Positions 44,381 to 54,289 of a DNA stretch of 63,040 nucleotides are shown piece by piece (within the stretch, counting starts at the first letter, position 1; each line of letters begins with the position of its first letter). Source of the stretch: Pricia antarctica (GTDB lineage Bacteria; Bacteroidota; Bacteroidia; Flavobacteriales; Flavobacteriaceae). A program made the translations under genes and the position numbers. The notes under the pieces are model-generated. The model was not told the origin of the DNA. It ran no database searches and saw only the letters and a list, made by a program, of their open reading frames with translations. The stretch lies in contig DRGL01000010.1 in the NCBI GenBank assembly GCA_011050085.1, positions 1-63,040 of the forward strand. Reading direction: 5' to 3'.

Positions 44381-45699
44381 TCAATCATCAATCGCTGCAA
44401 AAACCATTTGCCGAAATTTCCATCCCGTATCGTCGGATACGTCTCCCTGGGTCTGTTTCATCAATATTCCGATGACCTGTTCCTTGGGGTCCGCAAAATA
44501 CTGCGTGTTGAAATACCCGCCCCAATCAAAGGTGCCTGCACTACCGATTCCACCGGCATCTTGTCCCTTATCGCTAACTACACCGAAGGCTAGGCCGTAG
44601 TGTTCCAGTCCTGCACCAAATAAATCGCCGGTTTGGTTGCCCATAATACTTTGTACCGTGGTTCTGCTCAAAATACGTTTTCCGTTCAGTTCGCCGTGGT
44701 TGAGATACAGCCGTGGTTGAGATACATTTGTAAGAAAGTTGCATAGTCTTTGGCAGTGCTCGAAAGTCCCGCACCTCCAGAAAAGAAGCGTTTAGCACCC
44801 TTGATAGGATAATCCGTATCGTAAAAAGTTTTAGGATATTTTTCCCACTTTCCATCCTTGATTTGTTGAACGGATACTAGTCTATCCTGCTTTTCTTTGG
44901 GTAGATAGAACCAAGTATCGTTCATGCCGAGCGGTTCAAAAATGCGTGAGCGCAAAAATTGGTCGAAGGCTTGACCGGAAATTATCTCTACCAAATAGCC
45001 AAGTACATCTAACCCTTCGCTGTAAGAATAAGCATCACTAGGATTATGATGTAAAGGTAGTTTCGCCAATTTCTTGACACTTTCCCCGATGGTAATATTC
45101 TCTGTCGTGAAAAGGTCCGTAATTTCTGCTTTGGCATATATTTTCTTAAAACGTTCATCACTATCTATTACGCCATATCCTAATCCGGAGGTATGCGTAA
45201 TCAGATCACGAATGCTAATTTGGTCTTCTGCAGATTTGGTTGTATAAGTAGAATCGGCCTCGTTAAATGTATCAAGTAATTGTGCATTACCGAATTCGGG
45301 AATATATTTTGAGATAGGGTCATCCAATCGAAACTTGCCTTCTTCCCAAAGCATCATTACGGCTGTCGAGGTAATTGCCTTGGTCTGTGACGCTATTCGG
45401 AAAATAGCATCTTTGTCCATTTCTTTGTTGGATGCATTGTCGGCCATACCATAAGCGTTGTGAAAAATGATTTTGCCATTGCGTGCGATTAGCGCCACCG
45501 CCCCCGGCACCTGATTTTCTGACACCGCCTTTTTGAGCATGGCATCTATCTTGGCAAGACGTTCGGTCGACATTCCAGCATCGGTTGAGGCTGCGACGGT
45601 CAATGGGGGAGAAGCAATGGCCGATGATGTTTGGGCATGAACAGCTAGCGTTGTCAGGGCAAATACTAAGACACTGATGATTTTTTTCATGGATTTCAC
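44381..45699 (-). pseudogene. Serine hydrolase (beta-lactamase family), frameshifted by a 17-bp tandem duplication
   Basis: Signal peptide (KKIISVLVFALTTLAVHAQ), then the class C beta-lactamase/esterase fold: nucleophile SQTK (104-107), LITHTSGLGYG, and YSYSEG as the Y-x-S/N element. The frame from 45699 ends early at 44686 after MYLNHGCISTTAN. The rest of the protein (KRILSRTTVQSIMGNQTGD to the true stop at 44381) continues in another frame. Removing one of two identical 17-base units (44693-44709, 44710-44726) restores MYLNHGELNGKRILSRTT, a continuous ~433-residue protein. The gene is thus broken by one recent duplication. The part with the catalytic Ser and Tyr is still made, but without the C-terminal strand motif. 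Confidence 0.9.
44693..44726. repeat. Perfect 17-bp tandem duplication
   Basis: The unit GCCGTGGTTGAGATACA occurs twice, head to tail and without mismatch, inside the serine hydrolase gene. 17 is not a multiple of three, so it shifts the frame. Loss of one copy by slippage would restore the gene. Confidence 0.95.
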
Positions 45700-45822
45700 T
45701 TTTTATCCCTTCTAACAGGGGATTTGGAATCGTTAAGGCCTGATTATTTTACCGTCCCGAAAAGCGAATATAGTATTTATAAGCGTATCATCTTGAACAC
45801 TTTAAATCTTTAATAATCCAAA

Positions 45823-46683
45823 TTAAAAACTCATAACGACCCCAACCGTTCCTGCACCGAAATTTAAGTCCAAACTCATTTTCTTATCTTTAAGATAAGC
45901 TTGTCGCTCTGCTGCATCATTATATTTCTTGTCATATTTTCGGTCGAGATATCGGTCTATCGATTCCACCGTGGCAACGCTAATAGCGATGGCGAACACA
46001 AAGTCGCTGAGCCAATGTTGGCCGTCCCAGATTCTTGAGATACCAGGGATCGCACCTATGGTATAAATTCCTGCCTTAGCCCATGGGCTTTTGAACTGCT
46101 TACCGATGGCATAAGCGTTGGTAAAAGCCAGAAGGGCATGCCCTGAGGGAAAAGAATGGAATCGCCGGTTCGAATTAAAGGGATCGAAGGTATCCTTGCC
46201 CAATCCTGATTCAGGTCTTGCACGGCCTACAGCAGATTTTAGTACCTGTTGCAGAAGACCGGAAGAGGCAGCTGAAGCTACTAGCAACACCCCTGTACGC
46301 CGTAATTTTTCATTTTTGGTGAAAAGACCGAATAGATAAACACCAGAAGTAGCCAAAAAATTATTTTCCGGACTACCGTAGATTTCACCGTAATCCCGAA
46401 TCCAATTGGGTACACTTTCGCGATTGGCCCGTATGAACTTAGAGGTTTCATAATCTGCCGTATATACCAATGCCGTACCGGCTACCACTCCACCAAATTG
46501 GGCCCATTGTCTGCCTTGCCAGTGAAAAGGTCTTGCATATGAATAGCCAATGCCTGTAAACATGCTTCCCACATCGTACTTGAACATGTTCCATTTAGTT
46601 TGGGGTGGATCGACGACTAGACTGTCTTGAGCAAAAGATGGTTTAGCCAGTAATAGGATTGTGAATAAAAGTAGGTATCTCAT
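45823..46683 (-). CDS. PAP2-family phosphatase, exported
   Basis: 286 aa. After a signal sequence (MRYLLLFTILLLAKPSFAQ), the three PAP2 motifs are intact: KSAVGRARP, FPSGHALLAF, and SRIWDGQHWLSD. Several hydrophobic helices surround them. It would dephosphorylate a lipid phosphate (phosphatidic acid, undecaprenyl pyrophosphate or lipid A) on the outer side of the membrane. It stands alone, with a 123-base gap before the serine hydrolase and a long AT-rich gap upstream. Confidence 0.92.
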   Translation of the reverse strand: MRYLLLFTILLLAKPSFAQDSLVVDPPQTKWNMFKYDVGSMFTGIGYSYARPFHWQGRQWAQFGGVVAGTALVYTADYETSKFIRANRESVPNWIRDYGEIYGSPENNFLATSGVYLFGLFTKNEKLRRTGVLLVASAASSGLLQQVLKSAVGRARPESGLGKDTFDPFNSNRRFHSFPSGHALLAFTNAYAIGKQFKSPWAKAGIYTIGAIPGISRIWDGQHWLSDFVFAIAISVATVESIDRYLDRKYDKKYNDAAERQAYLKDKKMSLDLNFGAGTVGVVMSF

Positions 46684-47416
46684 AGTTTTAGTAGGATTTT
46701 AAATTGCCATTTTTTTCCCTGTATATGCCGCCATAAAAGCAATGGGCATCTGAATCGGTCAAAATAGTGTATTAAGTCGGATGTTGGCACTCATAATTAA
46801 GTTGGCATTTTGAAGTAGTTAATACAATCAATCAAGTAAACCCACATAAATTTTTATATTACTTTCTGTTAAATTTAAACATGCTTACAAAGCTATTCAG
46901 CATGGATACACATCTTATAAAATGAAATTCATTTTAGTAAGGTATTGTCTTTTACGTACTACTTCCGTTTAGCGCTTCAGATGTTATAAGCTTTTCAACA
47001 GTTTATGCGCAGAAACTGTCCCGTTCAAAATCTTATATTTGTCTAGAAACCCTTAAAATGCAGTTTTTATAATCCAAAATTACGTTGATTAAAAACTATT
47101 TCAAACAATCGCGCTATTGCAATATAAAAAGTCATTAGTCAGAAAAAAGCTTTACAAGAAAGCGATATCTTCTTTCAGTCTTTGAACGCAATTGAAAACA
47201 TGGTTCTTTTTCATCAAGTGATATATAAAATATTAGTTTTCCAATCCTGTAATGATAAGCCCCTTCATTTTGGTATTTGGTTAAAAGCAGTCGGTATGAA
47301 TCAATAGATTTTTGGAGGCTAAACTTCTAAAAGTTATATGTTGAACAAACGCGAACGAATATCAAATATTTTATAATGTGGGTATACGTAGTTGATGACA
47401 GTTTAAGTTTCCTGAG
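46684..47416. other. 0.73-kb AT-rich gap, no gene recognised
   Basis: No open frame with a believable product, no tRNA-like cloverleaf and no repeated units were seen. The gap holds the upstream region of the PAP2 gene and the downstream end of the deacetylase gene. Its AT-richness and length would allow a small RNA or decayed gene, but I cannot support either. Confidence 0.5.
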
Positions 47417-48319
47417 CTAAAAATAGATTTCTTTAGCGGCTCGAAACGTATTGGCATGCGCTTCAATTATCGTCTTAATTTCTGGAGAATAGCCGCCACC
47501 CATGCTGCATTGCACCGGAATTTGAAGTTTATGGCAAGTCTCTAGAACAAATTCGTCCCGTTGTCTACAACCTTCGATACTCATTCCGAGTGTTCCCAAC
47601 TTATCTGAAACAATGACGTCTACTCCGCAGAGATAAAAGATAAAATCGGGTTTTTCCAAGTTTATCAATTTAGGTAGTGTTTCTTTAAGGATAGATAAAT
47701 AGGTAGCATCGTCAGTGCCTTTTTCTAATGGTATGTCTAGGTCTGACTTTTCTTTTTTAAAAGGATAGTTGCCTGCCCCGTGCATTGAAAAAGTAAATAC
47801 AGAAGTATCATTTTGGAAGATTTCGGCTGTACCGTTGCCTTGGTGGACATCTAAATCAACAATGAGGATTTTCTTTGCCAGGTTTTTTGCCTGAAGATAC
47901 CGTGCCCCGATGGCTTGGTCGTTCAGCATACAAAATGCTTCGCCTCGATTCGTATAGGCATGGTGGGTACCGCCTGCAATGTTCATGGCAATACCGTTTT
48001 CCAAAGCGTGTTCGCAGCCTTTCATTGTGCCGTCAGCGATAATACGTTCGCGCTCAACCAGATCCTCCGTGAGTGGAAAACCTATTTTCCGCGCTTCTTT
48101 TTGGGGGATTTTTATATTCAGTAAATCATAAAAGTACTCAGGATCATGTACCGCCAAGATGTATTTGTCATTCGGAATTTCCGGTTCGAAAAAATTGTCC
48201 GGTATGCAAGTGCCCTCGTGTAATAGTTGCTTAGGCAATAAATCATATTTCAACATCGGAAAGCGATGGCCCTCGGGCAAAGGGTGTTTGTATATAGGAT
48301 GAAAAGCTATTTTAAGCAT
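47417..48319 (-). CDS. Histone deacetylase/acetoin-utilisation family deacetylase
   Basis: 300 aa. NIAGGTHHAYTNRGEAFC holds the tandem catalytic His (119-120), LIVDLDVHQGNGTAEIF the zinc ligands Asp155 (or 157) and His159, and FYLCGVDVIVSDKLGTLGMS the second Asp ligand in variant form. It belongs to the class IV-like bacterial HDAC group, a zinc amidohydrolase removing acyl groups from lysine or polyamines. 33 bases behind tex on the same strand, so probably co-transcribed. Substrate unknown. Confidence 0.92.
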   Translation of the reverse strand: MLKIAFHPIYKHPLPEGHRFPMLKYDLLPKQLLHEGTCIPDNFFEPEIPNDKYILAVHDPEYFYDLLNIKIPQKEARKIGFPLTEDLVERERIIADGTMKGCEHALENGIAMNIAGGTHHAYTNRGEAFCMLNDQAIGARYLQAKNLAKKILIVDLDVHQGNGTAEIFQNDTSVFTFSMHGAGNYPFKKEKSDLDIPLEKGTDDATYLSILKETLPKLINLEKPDFIFYLCGVDVIVSDKLGTLGMSIEGCRQRDEFVLETCHKLQIPVQCSMGGGYSPEIKTIIEAHANTFRAAKEIYF

Positions 48320-48352
48320 AGTTATTTCTCATTTACTTGCCTTGAGGTGATT

Positions 48353-50479
48353 TTATTTCTTGTGCAACGCCAACTGAATCCGTTTTCTGGGGATATCAAC
48401 GGACAAAACTTTCACCATAATCTGTTCATTCAGATGCACATGCTCGTTGACATCTTTCACGAACGTATCCGAAAGGTTGGAAACATGAATGAGTCCGCTT
48501 TCCTTGATACCAATATCTACGAAGCAACCAAAATTGGTAATGTTGTTCACGATGCCTGGAAGTAGTTGATTTTCGCTCAAGTCTGAAATGCTTCGTACGT
48601 TTTGGTCAAAAGTGAAGACCTTGGCCTTTTCGCGACGGTCGAGTCCAGGCTTTTCGAGTTCTTCGATAATGTCTACCAGCGTCGGTAAGCCTACGGTTTC
48701 CGTGCGGTATTTCTTTAAATCGATTTTTTGTAGTTCATTTTTGTTTCCTATTATTTCAGAAATTGATAAACCCTTGTCTTTCGCCATTTGCTGAACGATA
48801 CCATAACTTTCAGGATGTACCGCGGAATCGTCCATCGGATTTTTACCTTCTTTTATCCTAAGAAATCCGGCGCCCTGTTCAAATGCCTTGCCGCCTAATC
48901 GTGGCACGTCTTTGATATGGGATCTATCTTGAAAAGGCCCATTTCCAGTTCTGTACACTACAATGTTCTCTGCCAGTTTGGGTCCGATTCCGGAAACATA
49001 GCTTAACAGCGGTACGCTGGCCGTATTGATATTTACACCAACGGAGTTCACGCAACTTTCGACAACGCCATCAAGGGAGGTCTGCAATTTTCCTTGATCG
49101 ACGTCATGCTGGTATTGGCCGACCCCAATGGATTTTGCATCTATTTTGACCAATTCGGCCAAGGGGTCTGCAAGCCTCCGTCCGATAGATACCGCGCCCC
49201 GGACTGTCACATCGTAATTCGGAAATTCGTCACGGGCAATCTTCGAGGCGGAATATATGGATGCCCCCGCCTCACTTACCACAAAAACTTCGACAGGATG
49301 TTTAAAATGCACACGCTTTATCAATCGCTCCGTTTCCCTAGAGGCCGTTCCATTTCCAATGGCGATGGCCTCAATTTTATAGGCGTCACAAAGCGACGTT
49401 ATTTTTTTGATGGCCTCCGTACTTTTATTCTGTGGTGCATGCGGATAAATGTTTTCGTTATGCTCCAAGACGCCTTGTGCGCTGAGGCATACCACTTTGC
49501 AACCACTTCGAAACCCGGGGTCGATGGCTAGAATTCGTTTTTCGCCCAATGGCGCCCCTAACAGCAATTGTTTTAAGTTCTTGGAAAATACTTCAATGGC
49601 GTCATCGTCCGCTTTTTCTTTCGCGGCTTTTAATAGTTCGTTGGATAAAGATGGAAAAAGCAAACGCTTATAGGCGTCCTCCAACGCTAAACGAACCTGA
49701 TTTGAGCAAGAATTGTTTGATTTTATGATTCGGTCCGCTATTTTGGATAGCATATGAGCATCATCGATTTCAATTTTGGTTCGGATAAACCCTTCATTTT
49801 CTGCGCGGAGAATGGCAAGGAAGCGGTGTGATGGACAGCTTTTCAAAGCTTCGCTCCAATCAAAATAATCCCGATATTTCTGGGCTTTCTCGTCTTGTTT
49901 TTTTGAGGTTACGACCTTAGTCGTTAGCATGGCAGAACGTTCCAATTGGTTTCTGATCTGATTACGAATAGAGATTCGCTCGTTCAGCCATTCAGAGATG
50001 ATGTGCCGCGCACCTTCTAAAGCCTCGTGCTGGTCGTGAACGGTCTTGGTAATATATTTGGAAGCCATTTGGTCGATATCGCCATGGTTCTGTACCATAA
50101 TGATTTTTGCCAAAGGCTCAAGTCCGTTCTTCCTAGCAGTTTCCGCTTTAGTCTTTCTTTTTTTCTTGAAAGGCAGATAGAGATCTTCAAGGGTTGTTAG
50201 GTCCTGTGAGTCCTGAATCTTTTGTCGAATGTCATCCGTAAGCGCATCCTGTTCTTCGATGGACTTCAAAACGCTCGTTTTTCGCTTTTCAAGTGTCTCG
50301 AATTCTGCTTTATATTTTACAATGGCCGCAATCTGTACTTCATCGAGATTACCGGTCGCCTCTTTCCGATACCGGGAGATGAAAGGTACGGTGCAATCCT
50401 GTTCGAGCAGTTCTACGGTGTTTTGTATGCTTTTGTGGGGTAGTTGGGTATTTTTGGTTAGGTAAGGGATCAGATTCAT
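48353..50479 (-). CDS. tex: Tex-family RNA-binding protein
   Basis: 708 aa. The usual order is visible: N-terminal helical region (VPFISRYRKEATGNLDEVQ), YqgF-like RNase H fold (LAIDPGFRSGCKVVCLSAQ), helix-hairpin-helix (VSGIGPKLAENIVVYR), and a C-terminal S1 domain (LPGIVNNITNFGCFVDIGI). Tex binds nucleic acid and acts on transcription complexes; deletion phenotypes vary among species. It is a conserved single-copy gene. A 138-base gap separates it from metG. Confidence 0.96.
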   Translation of the reverse strand: MNLIPYLTKNTQLPHKSIQNTVELLEQDCTVPFISRYRKEATGNLDEVQIAAIVKYKAEFETLEKRKTSVLKSIEEQDALTDDIRQKIQDSQDLTTLEDLYLPFKKKRKTKAETARKNGLEPLAKIIMVQNHGDIDQMASKYITKTVHDQHEALEGARHIISEWLNERISIRNQIRNQLERSAMLTTKVVTSKKQDEKAQKYRDYFDWSEALKSCPSHRFLAILRAENEGFIRTKIEIDDAHMLSKIADRIIKSNNSCSNQVRLALEDAYKRLLFPSLSNELLKAAKEKADDDAIEVFSKNLKQLLLGAPLGEKRILAIDPGFRSGCKVVCLSAQGVLEHNENIYPHAPQNKSTEAIKKITSLCDAYKIEAIAIGNGTASRETERLIKRVHFKHPVEVFVVSEAGASIYSASKIARDEFPNYDVTVRGAVSIGRRLADPLAELVKIDAKSIGVGQYQHDVDQGKLQTSLDGVVESCVNSVGVNINTASVPLLSYVSGIGPKLAENIVVYRTGNGPFQDRSHIKDVPRLGGKAFEQGAGFLRIKEGKNPMDDSAVHPESYGIVQQMAKDKGLSISEIIGNKNELQKIDLKKYRTETVGLPTLVDIIEELEKPGLDRREKAKVFTFDQNVRSISDLSENQLLPGIVNNITNFGCFVDIGIKESGLIHVSNLSDTFVKDVNEHVHLNEQIMVKVLSVDIPRKRIQLALHKK

Positions 50480-50617
50480 CTCTGTTATGGAATTTTTTGA
50501 ATGGTTCTTTCTATCCTCCTATCCTTAATAGGCAACATAAACTAACTCACCTACATTTTTTATACTACTGAATGGCCAGATAGATTAGTATGTGACATCT
50601 TTTTTAGCATTATGGGC

Positions 50618-52717
50618 TTAGTTTATCCCTTCCCCATTACCGACCCCATCTTCATCAGGATTCATGAAAACCAATTTTCCATCGGTATTCTCCGTCATTA
50701 AGATCATGCCTTCACTTTCTACGCCCCTAAGTGCCCGTGGGGCAAGATTAATAAGAACCGTTACTTTTTTTCCAAGAATTTCTTCTGCAGAAAAACTCTC
50801 CGCTATGCCAGAAACAATGGTTCGGGTATCTAGACCGGTATCTACTTTTAGTACCATTAGCTTTTTAGTCTTTGGCATTTTTTCGGCCTCGATAATGGTA
50901 CCTACCCGCATATCAAGTTTTGTGAAGTCGTCAAAGGTGATGGTATTTTTCTGTGGCATTGCGCTTTTATTTTCGTTCTCGTTTGATTTTTTGGTAGCCT
51001 CTAATTTATCGAGTTGTTTTTGTATCTCTTCATCTTCGACCTTTCGAAAGAGAAGTTCTGCCTTTTCAATGGTATATCCGGATTTTAAAAGTGGTTTTTC
51101 TTCGTTGACGTCACTCCATTCCAATTCCACCAAATCGTTAGCCAGAGCAGAAGACTTGGTGTTGAGGTTCAACATCTTTTTGAGTTTCCCGGAAGTGAAG
51201 GGTAGAAACGGCTCGCTCAATACGGCGAGTGCCGCAGCAATCTGAAGGGCAATGAACATGATGGTCTTCACCCGTTCTTCATCTTGCTTGATAACCTTCC
51301 AAGGCTCTTCATCAGCTAGATATTTATTGCCTAAACGTGCTAGGTTCATAAGCTCTTGGCCGGCTTCTCGGAAGCGGTAACGGTCGATGGAGCTTGAAAT
51401 GGTTTCAGGGAATTTTCGAAGTGCCTGAAACGTTTCAGTGTCGACTTCGGTAAAATTGCCAGGCTCCGGTACGACGCCGTCAAAATATTTATGGGTGAGC
51501 ACTGCCACACGATTGATAAAGTTCCCAAAAATGGCTACCAGTTCATTATTGTTGCGGGCCTGAAAATCTTTCCAAGTAAAATCGTTATCCTTCGTTTCAG
51601 GTGCATTTGCGGTCAAGGTATAGCGCAAAACATCTTGCATATCGGCAAATTCTTCTAGATACTCATGTAGCCATACCGCCCAATTTTTAGAGGTGGAAAG
51701 TTTGTTGCCCTCGAGGTTCAAAAATTCGTTGGCAGGAACATTGTCCGCAAGAATGTAATCGCCGTGAGCCTTTAAAATGGCCGGAAAGATGATACAGTGA
51801 AAAACAATATTATCCTTGCCTATAAAATGGACAAGCTTGGTGCCTTCATCTTTCCAATAGGGTTCCCAATCTCTGCCTTCACGTTCGGCCCATTCCTTGG
51901 TCGAGGAAATATATCCGATCGGTGCGTCGAACCACACGTAGAGTACTTTGCCTTCGGCGCCTTCTACGGGTACGGGAATGCCCCAATCAAGATCGCGTGT
52001 TACCGCGCGGGGTTCGAGCCCGCCGTCAATCCAGCTTTTACATTGACCATATACATTGGGTTTCCAATCGTTTTTATGGCCTTCTAGGATGTATTTTTTT
52101 AAAAAACCTTCATACCTATCCAAAGGTAAAAACCAGTGTTTGGTCTCTTTGGTGGTCGGTACACTTCCAGTTATCGTCGATTTCGGATTGATTAGATCGG
52201 TAGCGTTCAACGAAGAACCACAATTTTCACATTGGTCACCATAGGCTTCTTCGTGACCACACTTGGGGCAGGTACCGGTAACGAATCGATCGGCCAAAAA
52301 TTGCTGTGCTTCCTGGTCGTAGAGTTGAGCGGTAGTCTCTTCTATAAAATCACCCTGATCATATAGCTTTTTAAAAAAATCGGAAGCGGTTTTATGATGG
52401 ATTTCCGCAGAGGTACGGGAATAGTTATCAAATGAAATCCCAAAGTCTACAAAAGACTTTTTAATAATACCGTGATATTTATCGATAATCTCCTTAGGGG
52501 AAACGCCTTCCTTTTTGGCTTTCATCGAAATCGCGACGCCATGTTCGTCACTGCCGCCGACAAAAAGTACATCTTTACCAGTCAAGCGCAGATAACGGGC
52601 ATAAATGTCAGCCGGTACATAAACACCCGCCAAATGACCGATATGAATAGGGCCATTGGTATAGGGTAGTGCTGCGGTAATCGTATAACGTTGGGGATAT
52701 TCTTGGTTCTGGGACAT
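50618..52717 (-). CDS. metG: Methionyl-tRNA synthetase
   Basis: 699 aa starting at [20 protein letters not shown]; an earlier in-frame codon (52738) would add seven non-conserved residues. HIGH motif [11 protein letters not shown] at 21-31, a zinc knuckle [29 protein letters not shown] as the KMSKS equivalent, and the C-terminal tRNA-binding EMAP-like domain ([19 protein letters not shown]). It charges tRNA-Met. Standard long type found in Bacteroidetes. Confidence 0.97.
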   Translation of the reverse strand: MSQNQEYPQRYTITAALPYTNGPIHIGHLAGVYVPADIYARYLRLTGKDVLFVGGSDEHGVAISMKAKKEGVSPKEIIDKYHGIIKKSFVDFGISFDNYSRTSAEIHHKTASDFFKKLYDQGDFIEETTAQLYDQEAQQFLADRFVTGTCPKCGHEEAYGDQCENCGSSLNATDLINPKSTITGSVPTTKETKHWFLPLDRYEGFLKKYILEGHKNDWKPNVYGQCKSWIDGGLEPRAVTRDLDWGIPVPVEGAEGKVLYVWFDAPIGYISSTKEWAEREGRDWEPYWKDEGTKLVHFIGKDNIVFHCIIFPAILKAHGDYILADNVPANEFLNLEGNKLSTSKNWAVWLHEYLEEFADMQDVLRYTLTANAPETKDNDFTWKDFQARNNNELVAIFGNFINRVAVLTHKYFDGVVPEPGNFTEVDTETFQALRKFPETISSSIDRYRFREAGQELMNLARLGNKYLADEEPWKVIKQDEERVKTIMFIALQIAAALAVLSEPFLPFTSGKLKKMLNLNTKSSALANDLVELEWSDVNEEKPLLKSGYTIEKAELLFRKVEDEEIQKQLDKLEATKKSNENENKSAMPQKNTITFDDFTKLDMRVGTIIEAEKMPKTKKLMVLKVDTGLDTRTIVSGIAESFSAEEILGKKVTVLINLAPRALRGVESEGMILMTENTDGKLVFMNPDEDGVGNGEGIN

Positions 52718-52738
52718 CAAATTGAAATTAGGCCACAA

Positions 52739-53209
52739 AAATAGGACTTTTTACGAGTCAAGGTGCACCCTTTGGTGAAATGCTGAGGGCATTGGCTTAT
52801 CTGAAACATCATTTCCAGATGCTATGATCAGATTAATTGTGTATTTAAGTTCGACCCTGTTAGAACTGATTTCTGGGATGCTAAAATATTATATAATTAA
52901 TTTTTTAAAAATTGCATAAAATCACTTTTGCGATTAAACCTTTCCTAAGTTTTAGAATCCTAAACTATACTCAACTTTCTATGGGAAGTTTTTATCCTAT
53001 AGATTCAGTTGAAGATGAGTTTTGGTTTTAATCCTTTAGTAAAACACATCAAATTTTGAGTTTTAAATTTTTAAACACACTAAAATTTCAAAGTACTCAA
53101 AAAGCATTTCTAATTAGCAAGCATATAGTATCCATTTGAATGTGTAGTAGTATATTTGAAATGCTCTTGGGTAATAGATATTGAGGGCCATATGAGCTAG
53201 GGAATCCCT
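52739..53209. other. 0.47-kb gap ahead of the efflux operon
   Basis: AT-rich region between metG (minus) and the efflux operon (plus), so it holds two divergent upstream regions. TATATTTG at 53151-53158 fits the Bacteroidetes -7 consensus, about 50 bases before the adaptor start; no good -33 TTG was found. No repressor gene and no open frame with a believable product are seen. Confidence 0.4.
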
Positions 53210-54289
53210 ATGAAAATAAAATACATCGTCTATATTCTTTTGATTCTAGGCATATCGGCTTTGGTGGCCTTTCGAATCATTAAAAATTCCGAACAGGGCA
53301 ACGCAGAACCAATGAAGAGCGACACCGCCATCACCGTTTCCGGGATGGTCGTCAAGCCACAAAAATTCGAAGACTATTTGTCACTTTCGGGTTCACTTGA
53401 AGCTAACGAGCAAATCGACCTTCATTGTGAAATTTCAGGCGTTGTGGAAAGCATTAATTTCGAGGAGGGACAAAAAGTCAAAAAGGGCCAAGTACTCTTC
53501 AGCGTTAATGACATTGAACTCCGTGCGCAACTTTCACAAACACAAACAGCACAAAAACTAGCGGCGGAAAACGAGCGTCGCGCTAAATTACTGTTAGATA
53601 AGCAAGCTATAAGCCAACAGGAATATGAGATAACAAATGCAGATTTTCAATCTTCACAGGCGCAGGCGCAATTAATGGCTGCGCAGCTATCCAAAACAAA
53701 TGTCACGGCGCCTTTTTCAGGCACTATCGGACTACGTGCAATATCTAAGGGCACATACGTTACTCCACTGACTACGATTGCCAAACTGGTCAACACCGAT
53801 AGATTAAAAATAACGTTTGCCATCCCTGAAAAATACGCATCCCAAATTTCTATCGGAAATTCGCTGACATTTACAATTTCAGGCTCTGAAGAAGAACATA
53901 AGGCAAAAATTTATGCCATAGAACCTGAGATAGAATTGGCGACCCGAACGTTGAGAATGCGCGCCATTGCCGAAAATAGCGATGGGAAATTGTATCCCGG
54001 GATGTTTTCTAGTATAAAGTTGCCTTTGGAGATCGTTCCGGATGCACTATTAGTGCCTTCAGAAGCCTTAATTCCCATTCAAAATGGTAAAATGATATTT
54101 ATTTCCGATGGGGGTAATGCCAAGGAGATGGTAGTTTCGACCGGAGCGAGAACGGCCGATTCGGTACGAGTATTGTCTGGATTAAAGGCAGGTGATACCA
54201 TTCTTACCTATGGTGTAATGGCACTGAAAAACGGAACACCCGTTAAAGTTAAATTACAGGGAGAAGGTCAAAAAGATAGCGCCAAATGA
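53210..54289 (+). CDS. RND efflux periplasmic adaptor (membrane fusion protein)
   Basis: 359 aa. One N-terminal membrane helix (YIVYILLILGISALVAF) is followed by the HlyD-type lipoyl half-motifs GVVESINFEEGQKVKKGQVL and VTAPFSGTIGLRAISKGTYV flanking an alpha-hairpin (QAQAQLMAAQL), then beta-barrel and membrane-proximal domains. It links the permease to the outer-membrane channel. The stop overlaps the permease start (ATGA). Confidence 0.95.
   Translation: MKIKYIVYILLILGISALVAFRIIKNSEQGNAEPMKSDTAITVSGMVVKPQKFEDYLSLSGSLEANEQIDLHCEISGVVESINFEEGQKVKKGQVLFSVNDIELRAQLSQTQTAQKLAAENERRAKLLLDKQAISQQEYEITNADFQSSQAQAQLMAAQLSKTNVTAPFSGTIGLRAISKGTYVTPLTTIAKLVNTDRLKITFAIPEKYASQISIGNSLTFTISGSEEEHKAKIYAIEPEIELATRTLRMRAIAENSDGKLYPGMFSSIKLPLEIVPDALLVPSEALIPIQNGKMIFISDGGNAKEMVVSTGARTADSVRVLSGLKAGDTILTYGVMALKNGTPVKVKLQGEGQKDSAK

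Noticed and set aside
50664-51245. 193-codon plus-strand frame opposite metG
   Set aside because: Shadow of a strongly supported synthetase gene; Ser-rich antisense translation.
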